DNA of 64,000 nt from Paenibacillus woosongensis (GCF_009725165.1 NZ_WNZW01000003.1:411551-475550), one strand, 5' to 3'. Positions 42,866 to 52,469 are shown, counted from the stretch's first letter. Notes: generated from the letters alone by a model not told the origin. Numbers and translations are program-made.

Positions 42866-43672
42866 CTATAGTTTTCTTGCCTTGATTACAAAGGTTACAG
42901 GAAGCATCTTTGCTTTCTGGGCAAAATCGCTGTCCCGTAATTGCATAATTCCATCATCCGACTCCTCAATTAGTTGCTCAATGACAAACCCCGCTTTTGA
43001 GAGCGCATTCACATAAGTTGATAGTTTACGATCCGATAAGGTTAGCGTACTTTCTTCAAGAGAAACCGAATACCAAGATTCATCGAAATAACTTTTTTTA
43101 AAAATAAGCATACTATTTTCTGCAGCTACACATTTGTGTATAGGGTGGGACCAACTGAAAATAAATACGCCGTCTTTTTTTAGGTAAGAAGCAATTCGGC
43201 CGAAAGTACCTTCAAGGTCGGTGGTCCAGCCTATGGCATAAATCGAATAAACAAAGTCAAAATAATTCTCGGGTATGCCGCATTCTACTTCCATGGGAGA
43301 ACAGATCAATTGGGCTGTAAGGCCGCACGCCGTCAAATGCTGCCTTGTCTTATCGATTTGGTTTTCTGACATATCCATTCCCCATAGTTCAGATGCTTTG
43401 CGTTCCCCATGATATTGCAAGGATTGACCTCTGCCACAGCCGATCTCCAGCATCTTTTTCCCTGAGACATCGCCAAAAAGCTGGCACTTTTCTTCTGAGA
43501 CAAATGCTCCATATAGAGGAAGCGAGGTTGCTCCTAAGATGTCATTTCCCTTTGTGTCCCAAAAGATGCTGTTTGTCTTATGTATAGAAGCCTTATTCAT
43601 GTCGACCGAGATGGCGCTGCCAACCTCGCCAGCGCCTATAATGTTTGTTCTATTCACAGAATTCTTGTCCAT
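42866..43672 (-). CDS. class I SAM-dependent methyltransferase
   Basis: ~268 residues. SAM motif I is KKMLEIGCGRGQSLQYHG, motif II LWGMDMSENQIDKTRQHL, and motif IV FDFVYSIYAIGW; a typical C-terminal DGVFIFSWSHPIHK follows. The YDE/WYSVSLEE region resembles small-molecule O/N-methyltransferases of unknown substrate. ATG 43672 is preceded by GGGGAGGACG; the frame to 43732 overlaps that site. No partner gene. Confidence 0.83.
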   Translation of the reverse strand: MDKNSVNRTNIIGAGEVGSAISVDMNKASIHKTNSIFWDTKGNDILGATSLPLYGAFVSEEKCQLFGDVSGKKMLEIGCGRGQSLQYHGERKASELWGMDMSENQIDKTRQHLTACGLTAQLICSPMEVECGIPENYFDFVYSIYAIGWTTDLEGTFGRIASYLKKDGVFIFSWSHPIHKCVAAENSMLIFKKSYFDESWYSVSLEESTLTLSDRKLSTYVNALSKAGFVIEQLIEESDDGIMQLRDSDFAQKAKMLPVTFVIKARKL

Positions 43673-43932
43673 GCCGACGTCCTCCCCAAATATAATGCCT
43701 AAACGTATATTCCGATTCGAAAAAGCGAACACCTGTGCTGATTAATCTACATTAATGTACCATTTTCCCATGAACAAATCCACTAAAATTATCCACTCAG
43801 TATTAAAGAAGCATTCGTGCTCAGTAGTGATTAGCTGTAGCTGTCCAAAGAATTAATCACTTGACAGTGGACTTATTAAATCTGTATAAGAACTATTAGA
43901 GTTCATTATAATTTGGATGGTTACGAATAAAT

Positions 43933-43974
43933 AACCCTCAGGAACGCTGTAAAGGCGCGCCTTGAGGGTTTTTG
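43933..43974 (+). terminator. hairpin before the Bce promoter
   Basis: AACCCTCA / TGAGGGTT with a T tail; it isolates the following promoter from upstream transcription. Confidence 0.65.
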
Positions 43975-43982
43975 CATAATTT

Positions 43983-44035
43983 TAAGGTTGCTGTAAGGTT
44001 GCGATTAACATGGTGTAAGCTTCGACCATTAAGAT
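43983..44035 (+). promoter_or_regulatory. direct-repeat OmpR-type operator and promoter of the Bce-like operon
   Basis: TAAGGTTGC (43983-43991) is repeated at 43994-44002, 11 bp apart, i.e. on the same helical face, which is the classic target of an OmpR/PhoB-type response regulator dimer. A -10-like TAAGAT is at 44030-44035. The OmpR-type regulator at 49556 in the same locus is the natural candidate. Confidence 0.65.
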
Positions 44036-44077
44036 TGGATTTACATTCGAGAAATTCAACGCTTAAGGAGTGTAACC

Positions 44078-44845
44078 ATGAAAACCATACTGTCAGCAAA
44101 CAACGTGAACAAAACCTTTGGCACAAAAGGAAACCTATATACGGCGCTGCAAAACATCAATCTGAGCATTGAAGAAGGGGAGTATGTCGGCATTATGGGC
44201 CCATCCGGAGCGGGGAAGTCGACGCTGCTGAACATCTTTTCGACGATCGATACGCCGACCTCCGGTGAGATTACGATCGACGGGCAAAACATCGTCGCTA
44301 TGAACGAGGAGAAGCTGTCCGATTTCCGTCGGAATAAGCTCGGGTTTATTTTTCAGGACTACAATCTACTTGATACATTGACGGTCAAGGAAAACATCCT
44401 GCTTCCGCTGGCCCTTTCCAAAGTCCCGGCAGCTGAAATCGAAAAGCGGGTTGAGGAAATCGCCGATACGTTTGGCATTCGCGAGATTCTCGATAAGTAC
44501 CCATACCACATTTCGGGGGGACAAAAGCAGCGTGCTGCGGCATCTCGGGCGATCGTGTCGAATCCGAGCTTGATTTTGGCGGACGAGCCGACTGGCGCGC
44601 TCGATTCGAAATCGGCGACCGGTCTGCTGGAAAGCTTGAGCAAGCTAAACCAGCACCATCAAGCGACCATCCTGATGGTTACGCATGACGCCTATGCAGC
44701 GAGCTTCTGCAAGCGGGTCATTTTCATCAACGACGGCCGGCTGTTCAAAGAGCTCCATAAGGAAGGCATGACGAGACAAGCATTTTTCGGACAGATTATT
44801 AAAGTTTTGGCGACGCTCGGAGGTGGCCATCATGACGCTATTTAA
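44078..44845 (+). CDS. ABC transporter ATPase, BceA/MacB type
   Basis: 255-residue ATP-binding subunit: Walker [11 protein letters not shown]-loop [14 protein letters not shown], signature ISGGQKQR, Walker [16 protein letters not shown] and H-loop MVTHD. The DxLTVxEN and ADEPTGALD motifs are those of BceA/LolD-type transporters that protect against cell-wall-active peptides by working on the membrane or lipid II complex rather than by bulk export. ATG 44078 follows AAGGAG. Its stop overlaps the permease start by 14 bp. First gene of the operon under the repeat operator. Confidence 0.93.
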   Translation: MKTILSANNVNKTFGTKGNLYTALQNINLSIEEGEYVGIMGPSGAGKSTLLNIFSTIDTPTSGEITIDGQNIVAMNEEKLSDFRRNKLGFIFQDYNLLDTLTVKENILLPLALSKVPAAEIEKRVEEIADTFGIREILDKYPYHISGGQKQRAAASRAIVSNPSLILADEPTGALDSKSATGLLESLSKLNQHHQATILMVTHDAYAASFCKRVIFINDGRLFKELHKEGMTRQAFFGQIIKVLATLGGGHHDAI

Positions 44846-46763
44846 GATCGCCGGGAAGAACATCCGAAAGAACTTCACGAATTATTTTCTTTATTTCGCC
44901 TCGATGATATTCAGTATCGTCATATATTTTACGTTCGTGTCTTTGAAATACGACAGCACCATCGCATCCGCATCGGAAGGATCGCAGAAGATCAGCTCGG
45001 CGTTCAGCGGGGCAGCGGTCGTGCTGATCGTTTTCGTGGCGGTGTTCATCTGGTATTCGAATTCGTTTTTCACGCGGAAACGCAAAAAAGAGGTCGGGCT
45101 GTATTCGCTGCTTGGTGTCCGTAAAAAACAGATCGGACGGATGCTGTTTTATGAAAATTTCCTGATGGGGATTCTGGCCCTGATCGTCGGAATTGCGCTT
45201 GGAGCGGTACTTAGCCGTTTTTTTGTAATGATTCTGATGAAGGTGATGGGTTACGCCGTCGTGGCGGATTTCTCCATTTCCCCGGCAGCGATCTTGAATA
45301 CATTCCTGGTGTTCATGATCATCACGCTGATCACTTCGGTCCAAGGCTATCGCTTGATTTACCGGTTCAAGCTGATCGAGCTGTTCATGGCAGATCAAGA
45401 GCGTGAGAAAGAGCCAAAGTCTTCCCTGCTCATTGCGTTATTGTCCGTAGCGCTAATCGGGTTCGGCTACTGGCTTGCGCTGCAAAATATGCTTACGTCC
45501 AAGGCATGGGCTGCGATCGGCTTCATGCTGACTCCGCTCGTTATTTTAATATCCGTCATCCTGGGCACATATCTGCTGTTTAACACGTTGACGGTTACGC
45601 TGCTGAAGCTGGCCCGCAAACACAAAAAAAGCTACTGGCGTGGACTGAACCTGATCGGGACTTCCCAGCTGCTGTACCGGATGAAAGGCAACGCGCGGAC
45701 ACTCACGATCATCGCTGTGTTAAGCGCAACGACGCTGACAGCGGTTGGAACGGCATACAGCACGTATTACAACACCCGGACGAACGCGGCGGTTGCGAAT
45801 CCGAACAGCTATATGTTTATCGGTGTGGACGCTACGGCCACAGGAAAAGCCGATCAGGCGATCGGGCAGGCAATGGGGCATAAAGTGCTTTACCATGAGT
45901 CTATTCCTCTCCTCGAGGTGGATGCCGACACCTCCGGCTTGAATAACGTTCAAGGATCGGATGAGCAGTCGTTTACGGTCATATCGAACCGCGATTTTAA
46001 CCGATTAGCCAAGCTGCAGGGTCGGGACGATGTCGTAAGCCTTGAAGGTAGCGAGGCGGCTGCGCTCGAGCCGGTTTTTATGGAAGGCATCTCGCCGAAA
46101 TACATCGGTTCGTCGATCAAGCTGAAAGGAAACGAGATTAATAAAACCATACAATTCAAAACATTAAAAAAATACAATGTGCTGAATCTTGGAACGGTCT
46201 ACTCAAGCATAGTGGTCAGCGATGACATGTTTGCAGAGCTTAAGCCGAATGCCAAATACATGGCTGTTGAAGCCTATAGCATCACCGATCAGGACAAGGC
46301 GAAAGAGCTGACAAAGCAGCTGGAAGAGATTTTACCGGAGAAAGCCGGGCTTTCAAGCTATTACAGCGTTTATTCGCGGGGAATGGAATCCTCCGGCCTC
46401 TTGATGTTTATGGGCGGATTCCTCGGACTCGTGTTCCTGGCGGCGACGGGCAGCATCATTTACTTCAAGCAGCTGACGGAAGCCGGCAGCGACAAAGCCC
46501 GTTATGTGATTTTGCATAAAATCGGCGTCAAAAAACGGGAAATCCGCAAAACCGTTGCCAAACAGGTGCTATTCATTTTTGCCCTGCCGCTGGCTTTCGG
46601 AATTGCCCACTGTGCTGTCGCCCTGTCGGCATTGTCGAAGCTGATGATGACCAATCTGATCGTTCCCGTCGTGAGCTGTATGGGTGTCTATGTTTGTATT
46701 TACCTGATCTATTATTTCTTGACTGTACATGCGTACTGCAAAATTGTTACTAATACAAAATAA
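44832..46763 (+). CDS. BceB-like FtsX-family permease
   Basis: 643-residue permease: [41 protein letters not shown] at the N terminus, TM segments near residues 60, 105, 150 and 200, a second FtsX module at the C terminus (LMFMGGFLGLVFLAATGSIIYFKQLTEAGSDKARYVILHKIGVKKREI), and a large (~220-residue) extracellular domain between TM 7 and 8. That domain is the hallmark of BceB sensors/transporters, which bind the antibiotic complex and signal to the cognate kinase. ATG 44832 follows GGAGGTGG; overlaps bceA-like gene. Confidence 0.9.
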   Translation: MTLFKIAGKNIRKNFTNYFLYFASMIFSIVIYFTFVSLKYDSTIASASEGSQKISSAFSGAAVVLIVFVAVFIWYSNSFFTRKRKKEVGLYSLLGVRKKQIGRMLFYENFLMGILALIVGIALGAVLSRFFVMILMKVMGYAVVADFSISPAAILNTFLVFMIITLITSVQGYRLIYRFKLIELFMADQEREKEPKSSLLIALLSVALIGFGYWLALQNMLTSKAWAAIGFMLTPLVILISVILGTYLLFNTLTVTLLKLARKHKKSYWRGLNLIGTSQLLYRMKGNARTLTIIAVLSATTLTAVGTAYSTYYNTRTNAAVANPNSYMFIGVDATATGKADQAIGQAMGHKVLYHESIPLLEVDADTSGLNNVQGSDEQSFTVISNRDFNRLAKLQGRDDVVSLEGSEAAALEPVFMEGISPKYIGSSIKLKGNEINKTIQFKTLKKYNVLNLGTVYSSIVVSDDMFAELKPNAKYMAVEAYSITDQDKAKELTKQLEEILPEKAGLSSYYSVYSRGMESSGLLMFMGGFLGLVFLAATGSIIYFKQLTEAGSDKARYVILHKIGVKKREIRKTVAKQVLFIFALPLAFGIAHCAVALSALSKLMMTNLIVPVVSCMGVYVCIYLIYYFLTVHAYCKIVTNTK

Positions 46764-46775
46764 GGAGTGAACGGA

Positions 46776-47144
46776 ATGAAAAAGGGATTTATCGCTTTAG
46801 CGGTTGTTGTGATCGTTCTGGTCGGATTCGTCGTATTCATTCAAAACGTGAATTTAAACCGAATCGGTGCGGAGCAATATTACGTGCAGATTAACCAAGA
46901 CGGAAAGAGAATCGAAGATAAGTCGGACAGTGGACAGAAGTATGTTTCTTACGAATACACCCTGGAGGGCTTTGATTCTAACGGGAAGGAAAAAAGCCTG
47001 ACCTTTACAGCATCCAAAGAACTGCGTCAAGATGCGTACCTGAGAGTTTATGTGAAAGGGAATGATGTAAGCTCCTACCAGGAAGTTCAGCCCAGCGAGC
47101 TGCCTGGACAAGCGAAGCAAAAGCTGGATGGTGCCGGGAAATAA
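46776..47144 (+). CDS. YxeA-family exported protein
   Basis: 122 residues: N-terminal anchor MKKGFIALAVVVIVLVGFVVF, then an OB-like domain IGAEQYYVQINQDGKR, KYVSYEYTLEGFDSNGKEKSLTFTASKEL and AYLRVYVKGNDVSSYQEV. This is the YxeA (DUF1093) family, often encoded beside Bce-type ABC genes. ATG 46776 follows AAGGAGTG; 12 bp after the permease stop, so co-transcribed. The role is unknown; it may assist the transporter on the membrane's outer face. Confidence 0.85.
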   Translation: MKKGFIALAVVVIVLVGFVVFIQNVNLNRIGAEQYYVQINQDGKRIEDKSDSGQKYVSYEYTLEGFDSNGKEKSLTFTASKELRQDAYLRVYVKGNDVSSYQEVQPSELPGQAKQKLDGAGK

Positions 47145-47217
47145 GCTCTTTATACGGGGAAACGAATATAGTCAACGAATATAGTCTACTAAAGATGTCT
47201 ACTGGGGAGAGAATACA

Positions 47218-49419
47218 ATGTATCGAATAACCTTCAAATCTGTTTCACAAAAAACGCTGGCTTACTCGCTGGCTTTTACACTGGCGGCCAGTCCGGTCGT
47301 AGGCGCTGGCCAAGCGCTTGCACAACCAGCCGCCGTCGCAACTGCGGAAACCATAGCAATGGCGCAGGCGCATGCCCAGGTCCAATATCGAATCAATGCA
47401 AAGCTAGATGAGAAGAATATGCGCATCCAAGGAAGTGAGACCGTAACCTACCGGAACACGTCCAATGATACGCTGCGGGAGATCGTCTTCCATACGTTTG
47501 CCGACGCCAACCGGTCCAAGGCGACGCAAACATCTATGTTTGAGCGAAACAACGAGGAGATCCGGAAGGAAAATCCACAGAAGAAGCCGGAGGACTTTCT
47601 GGGCGGCATCGACATTTGGAGCGCGGCAGTTGACGGACAACCCTTGGTTTTCTCCAACAACAATCAAGCATTGACCGTTAAATTGCAGCAAGAACTAAAG
47701 CCTGGCGAAGCGGTCACAGTCGAAATCGGCTTTGAAGTGAAAATCCCTTATGGCATGCAGCGCCTGTCCTACTACAAAGACATCATCAATGGCGCACATT
47801 GGTTCCCGGTTATGTCGGTCTACGACGAGAACAAACATGAATGGGACAACAAGCCGTACAGCAAGACCTTTGAAACCGATTATTACAATTCATCGGATTT
47901 CGAAGTGCATTTTAATGTGCCGGAAGCCTATCAAGTGCTGATGCCGGGGACGATCACCATGCAGGCGGACCCGAAAGAGCCCGGCCGGAAAGTCGTTACC
48001 GCCGATGCCGATAACACCCGGGAGCATGTCTTTTTTGCCAGCCCGAATTATAAAGTTGAGCGCGTAACGCGCGACGGTTTGACGGTTGAATATTACTATT
48101 TTGACAATATGCCAGACAAGAAAAAACTCGTCGATGAATACATCGACACCGCTTTTAAGGCAATTCAATTTTTTAGTGAAAAATATGGGGAATATCCTTA
48201 CCCTGAGTTCCGGATCGCGGAGTCGTACGTAGAGGGTGTGGCGGTCGAGTTTGCCCGGGTCATCCAAATGGGGCAAATCCGGCCCAACAGTGATCCGGCG
48301 CATGATTATGTGTTCGTACATGAAATCGCCCACCAATGGTTCCATGCCTTAATCGGCAACAACTCTGAGGCAGAATCGTTTTTGGACGAAGGATTTGCCG
48401 ATTTCTCGATGGTGTATTTTGCGGAAAAACAAGGCGACGACTTGAACGGATTCAAAACGATCCAGATCGATGATTTGTCTTATTTAGACAAGCCGATCGC
48501 CTCAAACAATACGGAAGTGGGGGGCGAGACCAGCCCGGTCTTTTATAAAAAAGGACGCCAGGCCATCTACCAGCTGTACCGCATGGTGGGCGAGGAGAAA
48601 TTCGATGCGTTCATGCAGGAATATTTCAATCGGTACGCGTACAAAAACGCGACGATCAGCGGGTTGCTGCACACAATCCAGGATACGCTAGGAGAGGAAG
48701 CGCGAAAGGAAATGGACAAAGCGCTGCATGATCCGCAGTTTGCTCTAAAGCCCGAATACCGATTGTCTGAGGCGGAGGAAGCTTCGTATTGGCATGAACA
48801 GTTTAAAATCTCGTACCATTCGTCCCTGATCCAAGTTGCGAATCTTCCGGCGGAAACGATGAGCCGCATAGTGGATAAGGCGCTGCAAGGCGAACCGCTC
48901 ACGATCGTGGTGAGTGATCAGGCTGGCGGCAAAGCGAAAAAGCAGCAGCAAACAATCTTGACACAGCTTGAAGGGACTCTGACAATCATGGGCATTCCAT
49001 ACGAGGTCGTTTCCGACCGGCAGAAGCTGAAGCAGCAGTTGGAAAAGAAACTCGCAACCAGCAATATCATTGCCATCGGCAGCGCGAAAACAAACGGACT
49101 CATCCAGGCGCTTAAACCCGGCATCATCCAGAAATCGAAGGCCATCGGTTTCGACTGGAAAAGTATGATGAATCAGAAAGCATCTTCGGGCGCATACGTC
49201 ATTAAGCATCCTTATAATCAAAACCGCCTGCTGCTGCATTTTTTCTGGAACGGTGACGCATTGAGCGACAACGCAGTCGAGCCATTTGCGGAGCAGATGC
49301 TGCAGTCGCTCGGTTTTAGCGGCAACTTTTATCAGTATTACGTTTTGAATAAAACAGGCCATGTCGCAACAGATAAAAAGATCGGTAACCCGTTGGCGAA
49401 ATTTTTCGGCGAAGAATAA
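47218..49419 (+). CDS. secreted M1-family zinc metallopeptidase with C-terminal extension
   Basis: 733 residues. A signal peptide (TLAYSLAFTLAASPVVGAGQALAQ) precedes an aminopeptidase N-type beta domain (QVQYRINAKLDEKNMRIQGSETVTY) and a catalytic domain with the zinc site HEIAHQW (His368, Glu369, His372) and Glu391 in FLDEGFADFS. The exopeptidase GxMEN motif is replaced by EGVAVEF. The last ~200 residues (PLTIVVSDQAGGKAKKQQQT, NIIAIGSAKTNGL, NRLLLHFFWNGDAL) form a Rossmann-like extra domain I do not recognise. ATG 47218 follows GGGGAGAG, 73 bp after yxeA. Its presence inside a Bce operon suggests destruction or processing of a peptide. Confidence 0.87.
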   Translation: MYRITFKSVSQKTLAYSLAFTLAASPVVGAGQALAQPAAVATAETIAMAQAHAQVQYRINAKLDEKNMRIQGSETVTYRNTSNDTLREIVFHTFADANRSKATQTSMFERNNEEIRKENPQKKPEDFLGGIDIWSAAVDGQPLVFSNNNQALTVKLQQELKPGEAVTVEIGFEVKIPYGMQRLSYYKDIINGAHWFPVMSVYDENKHEWDNKPYSKTFETDYYNSSDFEVHFNVPEAYQVLMPGTITMQADPKEPGRKVVTADADNTREHVFFASPNYKVERVTRDGLTVEYYYFDNMPDKKKLVDEYIDTAFKAIQFFSEKYGEYPYPEFRIAESYVEGVAVEFARVIQMGQIRPNSDPAHDYVFVHEIAHQWFHALIGNNSEAESFLDEGFADFSMVYFAEKQGDDLNGFKTIQIDDLSYLDKPIASNNTEVGGETSPVFYKKGRQAIYQLYRMVGEEKFDAFMQEYFNRYAYKNATISGLLHTIQDTLGEEARKEMDKALHDPQFALKPEYRLSEAEEASYWHEQFKISYHSSLIQVANLPAETMSRIVDKALQGEPLTIVVSDQAGGKAKKQQQTILTQLEGTLTIMGIPYEVVSDRQKLKQQLEKKLATSNIIAIGSAKTNGLIQALKPGIIQKSKAIGFDWKSMMNQKASSGAYVIKHPYNQNRLLLHFFWNGDALSDNAVEPFAEQMLQSLGFSGNFYQYYVLNKTGHVATDKKIGNPLAKFFGEE

Positions 49420-49493
49420 TAGAGTCTCTGGCCAATTTTGCCCATTTCGATAAATGGTTATAGTATTGGGAAGGGCGGGGAAGATGATTACTG

Positions 49494-49526
49494 AAGACTC
49501 GGCAGGTTTTAGCTGCCGGTCTTTTT
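49494..49526 (+). terminator. terminator after the metallopeptidase gene
   Basis: AAGAC-t-CGGCAG / CTGCCG-GTCTT with one bulged T and a T5 tail. The two-component genes downstream may need their own promoter or readthrough. Confidence 0.7.
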
Positions 49527-49555
49527 CCCTGCTTATAGAAAGGAGATCGAATCGA

Positions 49556-50269
49556 TTGCCGCTAAGTCAAAAAATACTCATCGTTGACGACGAGGAGGAT
49601 ATCGTTAAGCTTTTGCAAACCGTGCTCCATAAGGAAGGCTTTGAGCATGTGTATGCCGCCTCTTCCGCCGAAGAAGGCTGGATTCGGTTTCAGGACAAGC
49701 AGCCTGACCTCGTCATTTTAGATATCATGCTCCCGGATGGTGAGGGATATGATGTATGCAAGAAAATCCGCAGCGTTTCGAACGTGCCGATATTCTTCTT
49801 GTCGGCCAAGAACGAGGAAATCGATAAAATACTCGGATTTGCCATCGGCGGTGACGATTATATCACCAAACCGTTCAGTCCGAAGGAAGTCGCTTACCGG
49901 ATCAAAGCCCGATTCAGAAGAACGGAGTCTGCGCGGGATGAGGTAAAGAAAGAACACACGCTAAAGGCCGGCCCATTCGAGTTTGACGAACATACATTGG
50001 AACTGAGGAAAAACGGTGAAATGATTGAGCTTAAACCGAAAGAGCTTGGCCTGATAAGTTATTTGCTCAAGCACCCGAACCGGATTATAAGCAAGGAAAG
50101 CCTGTACGATCAGGTGTGGGGGGAGGATTCCTTTGGTTTTGACAACACGGTCATGGTTCATATTCGGCGGCTGAGGGAGAAGATCGAGGAGGATCCCTCA
50201 AGCCCGCAATATTTGGTGACCGTGAAGGGTCTCGGATATAAGCTTGCCGTGGAGGAGCCGGTGCAATGA
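49556..50269 (+). CDS. OmpR/PhoB-type response regulator of the Bce-like locus
   Basis: ~237 residues: receiver domain with acidic DDEED, phospho-Asp56 in LVILDIMLPDGEGYD and Lys in YITKPFSPKE, then a winged-helix output domain (LELRKNGEMIELKPKELGLISYLLKHPNRIISKESLYDQVW, GFDNTVMVHIRRLREKIEEDP). TTG 49556 follows AAAGGAG; the longer frame to 49454 crosses the terminator. ATGA overlap with the kinase. The direct repeats at 43983-44002 suit a dimer of this class and are the likely target. Confidence 0.9.
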   Translation: MPLSQKILIVDDEEDIVKLLQTVLHKEGFEHVYAASSAEEGWIRFQDKQPDLVILDIMLPDGEGYDVCKKIRSVSNVPIFFLSAKNEEIDKILGFAIGGDDYITKPFSPKEVAYRIKARFRRTESARDEVKKEHTLKAGPFEFDEHTLELRKNGEMIELKPKELGLISYLLKHPNRIISKESLYDQVWGEDSFGFDNTVMVHIRRLREKIEEDPSSPQYLVTVKGLGYKLAVEEPVQ

Positions 50270-51684
50270 AATGGCGGCTGACCGGCAGATATTTGGCATC
50301 CGTCGTTCTGATTGTCGTCATCGTCATTTTCATAAACATTTTAGTCGTAGCCGGGATATTTATACAACAGAGCCAATCTCCTCAATACCCATTCCAAGAA
50401 GGAGATGCCTCAGCCGAAGCCATCACCCGCTCATTCAGAAAAGAAATCTTTATGTCCGAATCGGGAATGGCCATTACTGGGCAGGGGAAGGAAACGCTAG
50501 AGCGCAATGACGCCTGGGTTCAAATTCTGGACGAAAACGGCAAGCAAATCTATGGCTATCGTGTGCCGCTTGAAGCCAAAACCAAATATACGCCGATGGA
50601 TGTCGTTCAAACGTACAAGTATATGGAAAAAGAACTGATGTCGACCGTTTTTATCGGGGAAAAGCAGGGGAACGGGGAACGCTACAGTTATTTGATTGGC
50701 TTTCAGAACCCTTATCTGGAGCGGAATATACTTACCTATGATATCCGGAAGGTCGGACGGTTCCTTCAAGTCGGAATCCTTACCGTGCTTTGCGTCGACG
50801 GCTTCATCGCCCTCTGTATCGCTTATCTGTTCAGCAAAAGGTTAACCCGGCCGCTGTCCGCGCTCATTGAAGGGATTAAACAGCTGGCCCATAAAAACTA
50901 CCAGGTGCGCTACGAAACGAAGGGCATCTACAAGGACGTGTTTTACAATGTCAATGTTCTGACGGAGGAGCTGCAGGCAAGCGAATTGGAACGGAAGAAG
51001 CTGGACCGGATGAAAGAGGAGTGGATCGCCAACATCTCGCATGATATCAAAACGCCGCTTGCTTCGATTCAGGGGTACGCCGAAATGATGCGGGACAAGG
51101 ATTATGATTTTACGGCCGAGGAAATGCGGGATTACGCGGAAATTATTGAACGTAAGTCGCATTATTTGAAAGACGTGATCGAGGATCTGAACCTCTCCAC
51201 CCGTTTGAGAAACAAGGGGCTGACGCTTAATTTGAAAAGCGTAAACATTGTCAGCCTCGTCCGGAACGCTGTCATCGATACGCTAAACGATACCCGGTAT
51301 GGCAGCCGGAATATCGATTTCCGATACAGCGATGAAATGATCCTCGTGGAGGCTGACGATATTCTGATTCGTCGTGCGGTAGCTAATTTGATCTACAACG
51401 CGGTCGTCCATAACGATGAGGATGTGGCCGTTGAAGTCAGTGTCGAGAAAGAAAGGGATTTCGTGCGCATCGCTGTCGAGGATCACGGTACAGGAATCAA
51501 AAAAGAAGAGCTCGAACGGATTTTCGACCGATACTATCGCGGAACGAGTACGGGCGAGCTGCACAAAGGATCCGGCCTCGGCATGGCCATCGCGCACGAT
51601 ATCGTGAAGACGCATGGAGGGGAAATCCATGTTGAAAGTGAGCTGCGTAGCGGAACAAGAATCGAAATTTTGCTTCATACTTAA
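50266..51684 (+). CDS. sensor histidine kinase of the Bce-like locus
   Basis: 472 residues: TM1 (LASVVLIVVIVIFINILVVAGIF), a ~140-residue extracellular domain with YSYLIGFQNPYLERN, TM2, HAMP linker (SKRLTRPLSALIEGIKQLAHKNY), HisKA with His259 in ISHDIKTPLASIQGY, and HATPase_c with N-box NLIYNAVVHND, DHGTGI and GLGMAIAHDI. A true BceS has a short extracellular loop and lacks HAMP, so this is a conventional ligand-sensing kinase, and the system may sense the peptide directly. ATG 50266 overlaps the regulator stop (ATGA). Confidence 0.92.
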   Translation: MKWRLTGRYLASVVLIVVIVIFINILVVAGIFIQQSQSPQYPFQEGDASAEAITRSFRKEIFMSESGMAITGQGKETLERNDAWVQILDENGKQIYGYRVPLEAKTKYTPMDVVQTYKYMEKELMSTVFIGEKQGNGERYSYLIGFQNPYLERNILTYDIRKVGRFLQVGILTVLCVDGFIALCIAYLFSKRLTRPLSALIEGIKQLAHKNYQVRYETKGIYKDVFYNVNVLTEELQASELERKKLDRMKEEWIANISHDIKTPLASIQGYAEMMRDKDYDFTAEEMRDYAEIIERKSHYLKDVIEDLNLSTRLRNKGLTLNLKSVNIVSLVRNAVIDTLNDTRYGSRNIDFRYSDEMILVEADDILIRRAVANLIYNAVVHNDEDVAVEVSVEKERDFVRIAVEDHGTGIKKEELERIFDRYYRGTSTGELHKGSGLGMAIAHDIVKTHGGEIHVESELRSGTRIEILLHT

Positions 51685-51722
51685 GAACCGGAAATCCTTC
51701 GCGGTAGAGAGGAGAGAGCTTA

Positions 51723-52469
51723 TCATCCCAAAACCGCGAAATCATCGTGCAACCTGCGAAGCCGGTATGCGTTCATGGCGAATTCGCGCAGCTCCTCGAG
51801 AATGGTGTAATTCGCCCATGCTCCCGCGAAAGCGCCGATCCCGGGCAGTATCTGCAGCATTTTCCGGAAGTCCATCGCGTCGCGATATTCAATCTGAAAT
51901 GTCTCCCAGTCCATATTGCGGGAGTAATCGGCGTCGGAGAGCCATTGTTCTTTTTCAAGATGCCAATTCTTGATGGAGGAGAGCAGCCTGGCACGATTTT
52001 CAGGCCCTGAAAACGTCATCTGAAATACCTTTAGAATGAACACCCGCTCGGAAAAGTGTTTGGTGTCATAGCCATAAACATGCGCTAGCTCGAATAAAAA
52101 TTTCATCTTGATCGCTATTAATGCCGGAAAGTCAACCATGCTAAGCACAATGCCGCCTGCTCCAGTACCGGCACCTTCGGCAACTGCGATTTTTTGATAC
52201 AGCGCAAACAATTCTTTTGCATCTTGATCGGCAGACTCGAGGTCAGGAGAGCGTTCTACCGAACGGCTAGGCGTATATTCTGCACCGAATAAGGCTGTGC
52301 GTACAATTGACCGGATGGTCGTCGTAATGATGTCGTGTACCTTCGGCGGAATGAAGTGGTTTATTCGATTTCCAATGGTTTTCGATGTTTTTTCCAGCCA
52401 TCCCGGCGGTTTGAACATTTTTTGCTCCCAGTCGGCAAGTTCCCTCCGTATTTTATATTCGTAATTCAT
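51723..52469 (-). CDS. EcsC-family protein
   Basis: ~248 residues: MNYEYKIRRELADWEQKMFKPPGWLEKTSKTIGNRINHFIPPKVHDIITTTIRSIV at the N terminus, a Gly-rich hydrophobic centre (AEGAGTGAGGIVLSMVDFPALIAIKMKFLFELAHVYG) and a C-terminal amphipathic helix ELREFAMNAYRLRRL. This is the EcsC family, linked to the Ecs ABC transporter in Bacillus but also found alone. ATG 52469 follows GGAGGAGCG; the frame to 52586 is too long. It is convergent with the kinase. Confidence 0.87.
   Translation of the reverse strand: MNYEYKIRRELADWEQKMFKPPGWLEKTSKTIGNRINHFIPPKVHDIITTTIRSIVRTALFGAEYTPSRSVERSPDLESADQDAKELFALYQKIAVAEGAGTGAGGIVLSMVDFPALIAIKMKFLFELAHVYGYDTKHFSERVFILKVFQMTFSGPENRARLLSSIKNWHLEKEQWLSDADYSRNMDWETFQIEYRDAMDFRKMLQILPGIGAFAGAWANYTILEELREFAMNAYRLRRLHDDFAVLG

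Noticed and set aside
44838..45398. 186-codon minus-strand frame in the BceB-like gene
   Set aside because: Composition (His/Arg/Asp rich, repetitive) is that of the reverse frame of a membrane protein.
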